Source: Henricia sp. BOLD:AAB3569
Lineage: Eukaryota; Echinodermata; Asteroidea; Spinulosida; Echinasteridae
NCBI GenBank assembly: GCA_037783545.1
Contig: JBBELK010000380.1
Span: 558,001 to 622,000 of the forward strand
Direction of reading: 5' to 3'
DNA: 64,000 nt
This document shows, in pieces, positions 60,126-62,545 of the stretch. Each line of letters opens with the position of its first letter. Within the stretch, counting starts at the first letter, position 1. Made by a program: the position numbers and the translations under genes. The notes beneath the pieces were generated by a model. It did no database searches, was not told where the DNA came from, and saw only the letters and a list, made by a program, of their open reading frames with translations.

Positions 60126-62026
60126 CCCACGGAAAATCCTGTATTGCCCTGAAAAGGGCAAGGAAAAGTGGAAAATAAAGTTTTGTTTATAACGATAGGG
60201 CCTACACCTACCTGTAACTGACTGGATGTATGCCCTGATTATACATGCCCCTTCCCCCTCGCCCCTCCCCCCTCGCCCTTAATTCCCCCTCCCCCCTCGC
60301 TAAAAAGCAATGCACCCATGCATGTGCACCTTCTACCCCCCATCTCCGCCCCCACCCTCAATCCTGGCTACGCTGCTGTTCCACATACGCGAAAGTTTGC
60401 AAACGTTGACCAAGAAGGGTGCCCGACTTTTCATAGACGAGTTTACAAAAGTACTGTAACCAGTAGCAAACGTCGGCAGCACGTGGTTAAATCAGATTTC
60501 TCTCTAGGTCTCTGGTTAAAGGTACACACCTGCCTACTGTTTACATGATTTAGTGATGTAGCAGCATTGACAATACTTTTTTGATGGTCGTTGCAAAAAA
60601 AATGTCATCAAAATATCCCGTAATTTACTAAAGAAGTGCAAAAATAACAAAAACGGTCAAAAGACGGGTTATACGCTTTACCATCCGTTGCAACTACGCG
60701 AGAGCCTCACGACTTTGTCACAAACGATTCGCTCTTCTCCTGCTCAGGATATCTCCAATTTTCTGCTCACGATTTCACTGGACAGCCCGGACGACCGAAT
60801 AGGAATTTCCATTTCCGTTTTCTTGTTTCTTTTTTCTTCACGAACGTACGTGCACCGAAGCAACACGCCTACGTACGTGTGTGTGCACTTTGCCGTGCTC
60901 GCTCCCGTTCTCCGGACTCTCGAAACAAACAATTATGTTCGAATTTTCATACTTATGTTTAACTTTGTTTCATACCTGTATAAATAGTCTCTCTTTTGTC
61001 AATTACTTATAAATATTGGGGGGAAATCAGAGTTGAATTTGGTGCAGTTCTGCAGTAACAAACTTTTATACGGCTGGAAATACAACTAACTCACAAGACC
61101 ACGTGACTTTTCGGAACCAGAATTTGGTTCCGAAAAGTCACGTGACCTTGGATTTTTCAAAAGTGCTCAAAAACGGCCAAATTTGACGGCGTCTTTTCAG
61201 GATATATCTATTAAATTTACTCTCGAATGCGCTTCAAAATAGCCCAACAAAGAAGGTGTGTTCCTTTAAATGGAACGCAGCCAGGGTTCTCCATTCAAAT
61301 TATGTGACACTATTTTTGCAATCCCATGGCCGGAGAACTACACACAACGCTGTCGGCATTTGCGCGAGATGAAACACAAAACAGCCGTCTGACCCAGCGT
61401 ATACGCTATTCAAAACAAATGGGTACTTTGCGTTTGCCAACGGCTGTTGTCTGATGTACTGCATTTTTAGGTCTGTACTGCACTTTTAAGAAGCTGTCCC
61501 GGGCTTTCCTAGGGGAATTGAATTTCAACTTTTTAAGGGGTGTTAGTAGACACCTTCAGTAACAAATTGGTGAAGAAATTATTTGGTAAGGATTTAGTGC
61601 CCAGATTTGCCAAATATCGGAAAATATTCCCTGACTAAATGACAATAAGTTGGAAGAAAGACAAATATCATTAATCTACGCTATAAGTCAACTTAGTGAG
61701 ATAAATTATCTCGGTATCTAAAGAAGTAGCATGGCAGAGCGCCGTACTACTGAATTGAAAATGTCCCGTGGGAAATTTATAAATAATACATACCGTAAAT
61801 TTTTCTCAATGTTGCCAGCATCGATGGGGTCAATAACGTTGACAGTCGGTGCGTTGGTCTTGGTGATGGAAGTTGATAGAGGCGCACACTCAGGGCCTCC
61901 GGGCGCCGTAAAATGCCCAATGACAACCCCCAACCCAATGCCGACTGCGGCCAGCAAGGCGGTAAGAACCCAGAAAATAGGTTTTGGCCATCGGGAACCT
62001 TTACCATATATCTCGCCTATATCCAT
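21403..62026 (-). CDS. NAALADL1-like: M28B metallopeptidase gene, glutamate carboxypeptidase II / NAALADL1-like; 16 exons, 3' end outside window
   Basis: A type II membrane zinc peptidase split over 16 exons: 62026-61794, 43968-43812, 40865-40737, 39488-39360, 34887-34698, 32611-32521, 31814-31725, 30419-30334, 29342-29223, 28973-28891, 28729-28598, 28120-28029, 27214-27124, 25196-24944, 22078-21997 and 21495-21403. Every junction is GT-AG and every phase agrees, giving 683 codons without a stop. Order is: short cytosolic tail, TM helix (~17-39), PA-like apical domain, M28 catalytic domain, start of the helical dimerisation domain. Zn ligands by family alignment are H377, D387, E425, D453 and H552, with catalytic E424; numbering matches human GCPII almost residue for residue. 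Human R534 and R536 (S1 arginine patch) are G534 and S536 here, and N519 is S519, so an NAALADL1-like aminopeptidase is more likely than a NAAG or folylglutamate hydrolase. About 60 C-terminal residues are missing and should lie left of position 1. Function is inferred from the family. Confidence 0.93.
21997..22078 (-). CDS. NAALADL1-like: M28B peptidase exon 15 (residues 626-652)
   Basis: The frame reads [20 protein letters not shown] then AETDTS, a helix of the dimerisation domain with 'F..A..NF...A..F'. Acceptor TTTCAG|AC, donor CAGA|GTAAGA. Phases agree on both sides. Confidence 0.92.
22351..24020 (+). mobile_element. TTAA-type MITE cluster: one full and two partial copies
   Basis: A full copy spans about 22641-23485, beginning TTAAAGGTACACACCTG and ending AAGGTGTGTTCCTTTAA, an imperfect terminal inverted repeat bounded by TTAA as in piggyBac-type elements. 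A 5' partial copy (22351-22640) precedes it. A diverged 3' part (23486-24020, ending GTCCCTTTAA) follows. No transposase frame is present. Confidence 0.75.
24160..24580 (+). repeat. Non-autonomous element with GGGCGAAGTGGT minisatellite, copy 1
   Basis: A core of degenerate ~12-bp repeats (gggcgaagtggt, ggacgaagtggt) on both strands at 24325-24435 is flanked by 'aaccaactccgtacgtcgtct' on one side and a duplicated 'ttttctaccgtcatcgtgt' on the other. The whole block recurs inverted at 42210-42910. Confidence 0.75.
24818..24902. repeat. ~85-bp palindrome beside exon 14
   Basis: The arms cctcattaaaatacaggaat and attcctgtattttaatgagg are perfect. An inner hairpin gggggtc-g-gaccccc lies between them. 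The outer flanks (ggcagatccgg / ggatccgcc) continue weakly. The palindrome ends about 40 bp from the exon 14 donor. Confidence 0.85.
24944..25196 (-). CDS. NAALADL1-like: M28B peptidase exon 14 (residues 542-625), last zinc ligand and helical domain
   Basis: The frame reads [20 protein letters not shown] and continues through [20 protein letters not shown] and [10 protein letters not shown]552 in YHSVYET is the fifth zinc ligand (human H553). '[11 protein letters not shown]' and 'FDC.DY' open the C-terminal helical domain. Acceptor TGCAG|AAT, donor TTTG|GTAAGG. An ~85-bp palindrome (24818-24902) sits just past the donor. Confidence 0.97.
25639..26745 (+). mobile_element. tRNA-derived SINE, split by a Harbinger-like MITE
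   Basis: The head has an A-box-like TAGCTCAATTGGTAGG and an anticodon-arm-like TCTGC-ACGTTAA-GCAGA at 25639-25684. The B-box-like GGTTCAAATCC follows the MITE at 26651. The tail 'gttgttttt cactgcatccag' matches the copy at 26951. The loop lacks the invariant U33, so a working tRNA is unlikely. Confidence 0.75.
25688..26643. mobile_element. Harbinger-like MITE, intact, 956 bp
   Basis: Perfect 43-bp terminal inverted repeats start TGCTACGTTTACACCATG, flanked by the 3-bp duplication TAA (25685-25687, 26644-26646), as in PIF/Harbinger elements. The element is GC-rich and has no recognised domain. The subterminal word CCCCGGCAGTCCCGG is repeated inside near 25853. Confidence 0.88.
26951..27050 (+). 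mobile_element. tRNA-derived SINE, second copy
   Basis: gcttgatagctcaattggta at 26951 matches the head at 25639 apart from a few bases, with ACGTGAA in the anticodon loop. It continues into 'ggttgttttcactgtatcta', the same tail as the first copy. The B-box is decayed here. Confidence 0.7.
27124..27214 (-). CDS. NAALADL1-like: M28B peptidase exon 13 (residues 511-541), substrate-pocket loop
   Basis: The frame reads [20 protein letters not shown], then [10 protein letters not shown]. 'LGSGSDF..F..R.G..' aligns with human residues 515-530. The following loop has G534, F535, S536 where human GCPII has an Arg-Ala-Arg patch for acidic P1 residues. This is the clearest sequence reason to place the protein with aminopeptidase-type NAALADL1. 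Acceptor AACAG|A, donor TCT|GTAAGT. Confidence 0.93.
27566..27991. mobile_element. MITE with imperfect ~21-bp terminal repeats
   Basis: The left end GAGAGCTTTCGCAAGGTGACG pairs with the reverse complement of the right end, GAGAGGTTTCGCACCGTCACG, with 3 mismatches. Further imperfect pairing (acggttatgaatacgg / ccgtatcggtatccgt) lies inside. It lies in intron 12 and has no coding. Confidence 0.6.
28029..28120 (-). CDS. NAALADL1-like: M28B peptidase exon 12 (residues 481-510)
   Basis: The frame reads [20 protein letters not shown], then [10 protein letters not shown]. 'SLYE.W' is conserved in the family. The last two bases join exon 13 to make Arg of 'PRI'. Acceptor GTTTAG|GTA, donor CAAG|GTAGGC. 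Confidence 0.93.
28395..28541. mobile_element. 147-bp palindromic MITE bounded by TTAA
   Basis: Arms of ~62 bp beginning AGTTAAAGGCAGAGGCT pair with only a few mismatches across a loop of about 23 bases. The outermost TTAA on both sides fits a piggyBac-type target. It is in intron 11, 57 bp from exon 11. Confidence 0.85.
28598..28729 (-). CDS. NAALADL1-like: M28B peptidase exon 11 (residues 437-480), third zinc-ligand region
   Basis: 44 codons in phase 0: [45 protein letters not shown]453 in [12 protein letters not shown] is the expected zinc ligand. The exon lies only 161 bp from exon 10. Acceptor CACAG|GAA, donor AAG|GTAATA. Confidence 0.96.
28891..28973 (-). CDS. NAALADL1-like: M28B peptidase exon 10 (residues 409-436), catalytic Glu
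   Basis: The frame reads [20 protein letters not shown], then LGSTEFVE. E424 is the general base and E425 a zinc ligand. The residue before AEE is Gly where human GCPII has Asp. The acceptor GAAAAG|GT has a weak pyrimidine tract. Donor GAG|GTACGT. Confidence 0.96.
29223..29342 (-). CDS. NAALADL1-like: M28B peptidase exon 9 (residues 369-408), first two zinc ligands
   Basis: The frame reads [20 protein letters not shown], then [21 protein letters not shown]377 (in NHRDAW) and D387 (in GAVDPSSG) are the expected zinc ligand and bridging ligand of the M28B bimetal site. Acceptor CTAAAG|AT, donor TCAG|GTGAAT. Confidence 0.97.
29385..29605 (-). mobile_element. Diverged SINE core (tRNA-Leu SINE family)
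   Basis: Read on the minus strand it runs 'acttgtgcccttggcaaggg', 'gggatgtaaagctgtaggtt', 'cagtgtgtt' and 'ggtgtctctggc'. These occur in the same order as the core of the full SINE at 59630-60000. The tRNA head is not recognised. It lies in intron 8. Confidence 0.65.
29799..29967. mobile_element. MITE with ATAGA...TCTAT ends, copy 1
   Basis: The left end atagagcactaaagtgaaaa and 'gttgccatggtttttggg' pair with the right-end 'cacactttagtagtctat' and 'cccaattaccatggcaac'. The same architecture, with related sequence, occurs at 54541-54711. Confidence 0.75.
30334..30419 (-). CDS. NAALADL1-like: M28B peptidase exon 8 (residues 340-368)
   Basis: The frame reads [20 protein letters not shown] and FIRGEIEP, the strand leading into the catalytic domain. 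The acceptor is set at ATAAAG|GAAAG rather than the AG five bases further on, because only this choice keeps phase with exon 7 and yields TQ-R-KVKM. Donor CCAG|GTATTA. Confidence 0.9.
30420..31724. other. Intron 7, nothing coding recognised
   Basis: AT-rich in its first part, with a short G-rich stretch near 31150. A 124-codon plus-strand frame at 30877-31251 resembles no family and runs against the host gene. A minus-strand reading of 31545-31620 is open but matches nothing in the gene's family. Confidence 0.6.
31725..31814 (-). CDS. NAALADL1-like: M28B peptidase exon 7 (residues 310-339)
   Basis: The frame reads [20 protein letters not shown] and LGPGFNNTQ. 'WRG.L.V.Y..GPGF' is the family linker returning from the apical to the protease domain. 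Acceptor CTCAG|C, donor CAAAG|GTTAAT. NMT and NNT are potential N-glycosylation sites. Confidence 0.92.
32521..32611 (-). CDS. NAALADL1-like: M28B peptidase exon 6 (residues 280-309)
   Basis: The frame reads [20 protein letters not shown] followed by GYGDAQVLL. '[14 protein letters not shown]' is an invariant block of the PA-like domain. The donor is read as CTTGG|GTAAAG, which restores phase with exon 7. Confidence 0.93.
33110..33185. repeat. Inverted repeat (hairpin) in intron 5
   Basis: The arms gacagtcgacaaagttaaac and gtttaactttgccgactgtt surround a 3-base loop. Outer parts acgcaaacagtaacacagac / cagtgtttgcgttgc pair imperfectly. Confidence 0.75.
33194..33370 (-). pseudogene. BEL/Pao-type reverse transcriptase fragment
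   Basis: The minus-strand frame reads [20 protein letters not shown], then [20 protein letters not shown] and VLESVP. DDGL plus 'A....T..LC..GG..LHK..SN...VL.S.P' is the sequence after the YVDD box of Pao retrotransposons. Only ~55 codons remain. The box itself is altered to TTQDD. No LTR, protease or integrase was found. Confidence 0.8.
33427..33733. mobile_element. MITE, 307 bp, 29-bp terminal repeats
   Basis: The left end ATAGACCTTTATCACGGTGC pairs with the right end GCACCGTGATAAAGGTCTAT. Pairing continues to 29 bp with one mismatch, ending in an aagatgg word. It lies beside the Pao fragment. The interior is not coding. Confidence 0.88.
33860..34390. other. Intron 5 sequence with a promoter-like spot
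   Basis: Near 34019-34040, GCGATTGGCTGCTATTTAAAGC joins an inverted CCAAT box to a TATA-like TATTTAAA. No coding sequence follows on either strand, so this may be a relic of a retroelement LTR or chance. Confidence 0.3.
34396..34547 (+). repeat. G-rich low-complexity tract
   Basis: About 150 bp of G-runs broken by TT, TA and TGT, including runs of 10-18 G. It can form G-quadruplexes in principle and is prone to assembly error. Confidence 0.9.
34698..34887 (-). CDS. NAALADL1-like: M28B peptidase exon 5 (residues 217-279), PA-like domain
   Basis: The frame reads [20 protein letters not shown], then [18 protein letters not shown], ending [11 protein letters not shown]. The motifs 'AGAKG.ILYSDP', 'QRGN' and 'GDP.TPGYPA' are diagnostic of the family. 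N261 in QRGN matches human N257, a substrate-binding Asn. Acceptor CTGCAG|GCT, donor AAAC|GTAATT. Confidence 0.96.
36198..36519. mobile_element. MITE, ~322 bp, 20-bp terminal repeats
   Basis: The left end TGACGTCATAGCGAGGAGAC pairs with the right end GTCTCCTCGCTATGACGTA. The interior has no transposase motif; a 71-codon frame inside it (36280-36495) looks random. Confidence 0.75.
37057..37671. mobile_element. Non-autonomous DNA transposon with ~46-bp imperfect terminal repeats
   Basis: The left end TAGTCTCGTGGCCAGACCTG continues through GGGGATGCTCGACC. Its reverse complement appears at the right as GGGCGAGCATCTCC and CAGGTCGGGGTACGAGACTA. Superfamily not determined. The ~615-bp element has no transposase. 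Confidence 0.75.
38501..38595 (+). repeat. C-rich tract with CATTGCC repeats
   Basis: Long C-runs interrupted by 'cattgcc' and 'ccaccattgccc' units. The open frames across it on both strands are Pro- or Gly-only artefacts. Confidence 0.9.
39360..39488 (-). CDS. NAALADL1-like: M28B peptidase exon 4 (residues 174-216), start of PA-like domain
   Basis: 43 codons in phase 0: [18 protein letters not shown], ending [15 protein letters not shown]213 in FRGNK corresponds to R210 of human GCPII, which contacts the substrate alpha-carboxylate, so that residue is kept. Acceptor AAAG|GGT, donor AAG|GTAAGT. Confidence 0.95.
39716..39861. mobile_element. MITE with AGACCGTATCGAATAGCC ends, copy 1
   Basis: 146 bp. 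The left AGACCGTATCGAATAGCC pairs with the right GGCTATTCGATACGGTCT and continues through 'gtggggca' / 'tgccccac'. A second copy in the opposite sense lies at 59117-59264. Confidence 0.88.
40737..40865 (-). CDS. NAALADL1-like: M28B peptidase exon 3 (residues 131-173)
   Basis: 43 codons in phase 0, starting [13 protein letters not shown] and ending [15 protein letters not shown]. 'VPPF.A.S.QG' is a family hallmark just before the PA-like apical domain. Acceptor TTTAG|GTT, donor GAA|GTAAAT. Confidence 0.94.
40966..41560 (-). pseudogene. Tc1/mariner transposon relic
   Basis: On the minus strand from 41129 the frame reads [16 protein letters not shown]. After a frameshift/deletion it continues [20 protein letters not shown], the N-terminal helix-turn-helix of Tc1-type transposases, and stops near 40990. 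Downstream GGGTATGAATAATTTTG (41527) is the kind of terminal word found in Tc1-like elements. The catalytic DDE part is missing. Confidence 0.75.
41560..42210. other. Intron 2 part, nothing recognised
   Basis: AT-rich sequence. Short frames only and no repeat structure seen by eye. Confidence 0.5.
42210..42910 (-). repeat. Non-autonomous element with GGGCGAAGTGGT minisatellite, copy 2, interrupted by a SINE
   Basis: Inverted relative to the copy at 24160-24580. Shared landmarks are 'agacgacgtacggagctag', 'cgtctcacgagacg' and, beyond the SINE, 'ttgtaacagtttaccaatca'. The tRNA-Leu SINE at 42601-42857 sits inside this copy and is absent from copy 1. Confidence 0.75.
42601..42857 (-). mobile_element. 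tRNA-Leu-headed SINE, short form
   Basis: On the minus strand the head has GGCCGAGCGGTCTAGTGCG (A box), an ACTTAAG anticodon loop (UAA, Leu) and GGTTCGATTCC (B box). Then come GCAAGGCACTCAACC and the tail GGCGGTCCCTCCGCTGTTGG. The last ~77 bp are duplicated in tandem (42601 and 42678). It lacks the central core present at 59760-59900. Confidence 0.88.
42911..43811. other. Intron 2 part with GAGGTGAC palindromes
   Basis: Mostly AT-rich. The 17-bp word GAGGTGACTGTCACCTC occurs at 43359-43375 and 43394-43410, and related CCTCAAGT/ACCTCA words surround it to about 43570. No coding seen. Confidence 0.6.
43812..43968 (-). CDS. NAALADL1-like: M28B peptidase exon 2 (residues 78-130)
   Basis: The frame reads [19 protein letters not shown] and on to [16 protein letters not shown]. 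This is the conserved opening of the NAALADase ectodomain ('PH.AG', 'YDVLLSYP'). The acceptor is AACAG|A and the donor AAT|GTAAGT. The first base completes the Arg codon begun in exon 1. Confidence 0.95.
43969..46790. other. Intron 1, first part
   Basis: Non-coding by inspection. It holds direct repeats starting aactgccttgtagaaatttc at 44996 and 46074 (each ~130 bp, diverged) and a 91-bp palindrome at 45978-46068. The other frames are short and unlike known families. Confidence 0.65.
45978..46068. repeat. 91-bp near-perfect palindrome
   Basis: The arms CACTATGAGCAACTAACAAT and ATTGTTAGTTGCTCATAGTG continue to the centre at about 46023 with only one or two mismatches. No TIR element family is recognised. 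Confidence 0.92.
46825..47307 (+). pseudogene. LINE ORF1-like fragment with SAP-like motif and coiled coil
   Basis: The frame reads [20 protein letters not shown] then KSVLFQRL, which fits the SAP DNA-binding consensus (L..L..RG....G.K..L..RL). It is followed by a heptad-rich stretch ([19 protein letters not shown]). It lies just upstream of an SGNH-like ORF1 relic and an endonuclease relic, so it is probably the 5' part of the same non-LTR element. Not confirmed by a family match. Confidence 0.55.
47308..47845 (+). other. LINE ORF1 region, decayed
   Basis: The frame at 47422-47625 (Ser/Arg-rich, with [10 protein letters not shown]) and a later stretch [20 protein letters not shown] are broken by stops. 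The position suggests decayed ORF1 sequence, but no domain is recognised. Confidence 0.4.
47846..48300 (+). pseudogene. LINE ORF1 SGNH/esterase-like domain, broken
   Basis: The frame reads [10 protein letters not shown], stop, [20 protein letters not shown], then [20 protein letters not shown] after a frameshift. The IGDS nucleophile block and the HVGSNN block are the two landmarks of the SGNH-type ORF1 domain of CR1/L2-like LINEs. Several stops make it inactive. Confidence 0.7.
48400..49390 (+). pseudogene. Non-LTR retrotransposon endonuclease relic 1
   Basis: Fragments in shifting frames: [20 protein letters not shown] + [11 protein letters not shown] (ETR block), [20 protein letters not shown] (GDFN-like block), [11 protein letters not shown] (SDH block) and [20 protein letters not shown]. 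These are the ordered landmarks of an AP-type endonuclease. It stops before the reverse transcriptase. Confidence 0.85.
49476..50740 (+). pseudogene. Non-LTR retrotransposon endonuclease relic 2
   Basis: Begins [20 protein letters not shown] and [11 protein letters not shown], then [31 protein letters not shown] and HHAPKKT, followed by the linker ending [17 protein letters not shown] frameshift near 49810 and a stop near 50008 break it. It ends before the RT domain. It is a different subfamily from relic 1, placed directly behind it in the same orientation. Confidence 0.88.
50741..51134. other. Intron 1 spacer
   Basis: No coding seen. Contains inverted words around 50995-51030 (acatgtttcacgcgtaagatg / catcttacacgtgaaacac), an imperfect hairpin of about 20-bp arms. 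Confidence 0.5.
51481..51594. repeat. C-run / G-run inverted repeat
   Basis: A C-run plus 'atttcaatgttg' at 51482-51505 is answered by 'caacattgaattg' plus a long G-run at 51535-51591, so the tract is a hairpin with poly-C/poly-G arms. Confidence 0.85.
51600..52499. other. Interior of the 3.66-kb insertion, no gene seen
   Basis: At 51815-52215 there is a loose inverted repeat: 'taatgacgtcacgcgatgtttaccgcggtgcattatgggta' is answered by 'tacccataatgcaccgcggtaagcattgcgtgacgtcatta'. This is likely a ~400-bp MITE with CRE-like words in its ends. No domain recognised. Confidence 0.65.
51829..52207. mobile_element. MITE with ~40-bp terminal repeats including TGACGTCA
   Basis: TAATGACGTCACGCGATG and ACCGCGGTGCATTATGGGTA at the left pair with TACCCATAATGCACCGCGGT and CATTGCGTGACGTCATTA at the right, with about 2 mismatches. 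The length is ~380 bp. The interior is not coding. Confidence 0.8.
52500..53819 (+). repeat. 660-bp tandem duplication
   Basis: 52500-53159 and 53160-53819 are almost identical. Landmarks are offset by exactly 660 and only a handful of differences were seen (gtttaaAacc/gtttaaTacc, tatttgcc/tattagcc, aataacaaaa/aataaaaaaa). Each begins with an AT microsatellite and a long hairpin and ends with 'atagttatatatatagtaat'. A third AT-run starts at 53820, so the AT-repeats probably mediated the duplication. Confidence 0.95.
52525..52660. repeat. ~130-bp hairpin in the 660-bp unit (repeated at 53185-53320)
   Basis: Arms 'atgtagtgcgtctgcgtcc' / 'ggacgcagacgcattacat' and 'attccacgaggcc' / 'ggccgagtgggat' surround GAAA, with further pairing out to 'gttatcgcgcgagtgg'. 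It looks like a small palindromic transposable element. Confidence 0.85.
53820..54540. other. Interior of the insertion, right part
   Basis: An (AT)n run to 53845, then unique sequence. At 54250-54300 'gtcctcggtgtctacacgta' and 'gtcctcagtgcacggtgtctac' form a short direct repeat. No coding recognised. Confidence 0.55.
54541..54711. mobile_element. MITE with ATAGAC...GTCTAT ends, copy 2
   Basis: 171 bp with arms atagactgccgaagtg / cacttcggctgtctat and 'ggatctaaacta' / 'tagtttagatcc'. It shares the 'ttgcc..ggcaa' and 'acgtcac' elements with 29799-29967. It lies inside the 3.66-kb insertion. Confidence 0.78.
55718..57133. mobile_element. Fold-back type element, ~1.4 kb, long inverted arms and internal ~155-bp repeats
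   Basis: The left arm from 55718 (aatttacttatagcc...cccgaaagaacgtgttctaa...) mirrors the right arm ending 57133 (...ttagaacatgttctttcggg...ggctataatataagtaaatt), including 'gcgtccttgcacgtgcgt' and 'gccaggggcagggtacgtac'. The centre carries one inverted and four direct copies of 'gcatggggtttcggaagttg...aacatgagtaacagtaacac' (55905, 56225, 56500, 56650 and 56815 regions). No coding seen. Confidence 0.85.
57134..57830. other. Intron 1, spacer before LINE RT fragment
   Basis: AT-rich. No gene, TIR pair or tandem repeat was recognised. Confidence 0.5.
57848..58590 (-). pseudogene. LINE reverse transcriptase C-terminal fragment
   Basis: The minus strand carries [11 protein letters not shown] (the catalytic [FY]ADD box, near 58450), then [20 protein letters not shown] + INKTAYMVF, then after a gap [20 protein letters not shown] and [20 protein letters not shown]. 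This order (YADD, 'WL..N.LSLN..KT', 'WG..Y..YL..L...QKK..R') is that of CR1/Jockey-type LINEs. Frameshifts and stops break it. Confidence 0.87.
58591..59110. other. Intron 1, two diverged ~185-bp direct repeats
   Basis: 'tggttctgaatcgaattctgaggtttttaaaatgatgaaag' near 58785 recurs as 'tggtgctgaatccaattccgaggtttttataacgatgaaag' near 58970. No coding seen. Confidence 0.65.
59117..59264. mobile_element. MITE with ACCGTATCGAATAGCC ends, copy 2
   Basis: The same family as 39716-39861, inverted. The right end has decayed to ggctatttaaaacggtct. The shared interior includes 'cctcaaggaacaaagaaact' in this orientation. Confidence 0.85.
59630..60003 (+). mobile_element. tRNA-Leu-headed SINE, full-length
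   Basis: The head TCCGAGCGGTCTAGCGCGTC has the ACTCAAG anticodon loop of tRNA-Leu(CAA) and the B box GGTTCGATTCC. The core follows: TTGAGCAAGGCACTTAATC, CCTTCGGAAGGGATGTAAAG and CACTATAAAGATCCC. The tail ends GGCGGTTCTTCCGCTGTTGG, ATGTGGTG and (AATA)n. It is about 375 bp, and the core arrangement resembles the broadly distributed animal SINE cores. Confidence 0.9.
60071..60124 (+). repeat. C-rich tract
   Basis: A run of about 35 C with flanking CCT words. A second, CCCCTC-rich stretch follows at 60245-60300. Confidence 0.9.
60516..61269 (+). mobile_element. TTAA-type MITE, complete copy
   Basis: 754 bp, the same family as 22641-23485, with TTAAAGGTACACACC and GGTGTGTTCCTTTAA ends. It carries a perfect 45-bp palindrome at 61100-61144. 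It is shorter than the other copy mainly through internal losses near 60880-60900 and 61235. Confidence 0.8.
61500..61640 (+). repeat. Fragment homologous to the LINE region at 58490-58600
   Basis: cctaggggaattgaatttcaacttt..., ggtgttagtagacaccttca and gaagaaattatttggtaag match, in the opposite sense, the flank of the RT fragment at 58490-58600. A short duplicated LINE piece 150 bp from exon 1. Confidence 0.75.
61794..62026 (-). CDS. NAALADL1-like: M28B peptidase exon 1 (residues 1-77): start codon, cytosolic tail, signal anchor
   Basis: The frame opens with ATG at 62026 and reads [16 protein letters not shown] before a hydrophobic helix of about 22 residues ending GVVIGHF, the anchor placement seen in GCPII and NAALADL1. 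A Ser/Thr/Pro-rich stalk follows and the exon ends NIEKNL plus CG at donor CG|GTATGT, joining exon 2 to make Arg. The ATG is chosen because it gives the usual short N-terminus of the family and no other start lies between it and the helix. No clear TATA box or CpG-rich promoter is seen upstream. Exons 1 and 2 are 17.8 kb apart. Confidence 0.85.
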
Positions 62027-62371
62027 CTTTAAACTATAGTTAATATGCTCCGCAGACTACAAAAATGTTTTTCCCGATTGACGACCAGATGGGCGTATAT
62101 GTAAGATACTATAGGCATTTATGACTTTTTGAAGTGCTGGTGACCTGTTGGTTTTATCAATATAAGTAGCTGAAATGCAAACAATGTGGTTTATTGAACT
62201 TTGATATAATCTAACTCGTATCAAATTTCAAGGGCACTGTATACATGGCAAACAGAAACGCAGCAATTACATTCCCACTTGCAAGGTTAAAGGTATAATA
62301 TTCTCAGGCGCGGATCCAGAGGGGCCTTTTTTTAAAATTTATTTATTTATTTATTTATTTATTTATATACC
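62027..62371. other. Upstream flank of the peptidase start codon
   Basis: Probable 5' UTR / promoter side of the minus-strand gene. No convincing TATA or initiator was identified. An (ATTT)n run at 62337-62367 is the tail of the adjacent SINE. Confidence 0.4.
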
Positions 62372-62545
62372 ACATCCAACAGCGGAGGGACCGCCAATTA
62401 CAGGAATGGGAGCAAGTGTGGTTAAGTGCCTTGCTCAAGGGCACAGGTGCCACAACCCGTCACGGCCATGAATCAAACCTACATTCTAGTACCAGCACAG
62501 GAACTTAAGTTCGACGCACTAGACCGCTCGGCCATAACACCGGTA
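62368..62545 (-). mobile_element. tRNA-Leu-headed SINE, short form
   Basis: Minus-strand head GGCCGAGCGGTCTAGTGCG, ACTTAAG loop, then GAGCAAGGCACTTAACC and GGCGGTCCCTCCGCTGTTGG, followed by (AAAT)n at 62337-62367. It lacks the same central segment as the 42601-42857 copy, so a short subfamily exists. About 340 bp upstream of the peptidase start. Confidence 0.88.
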
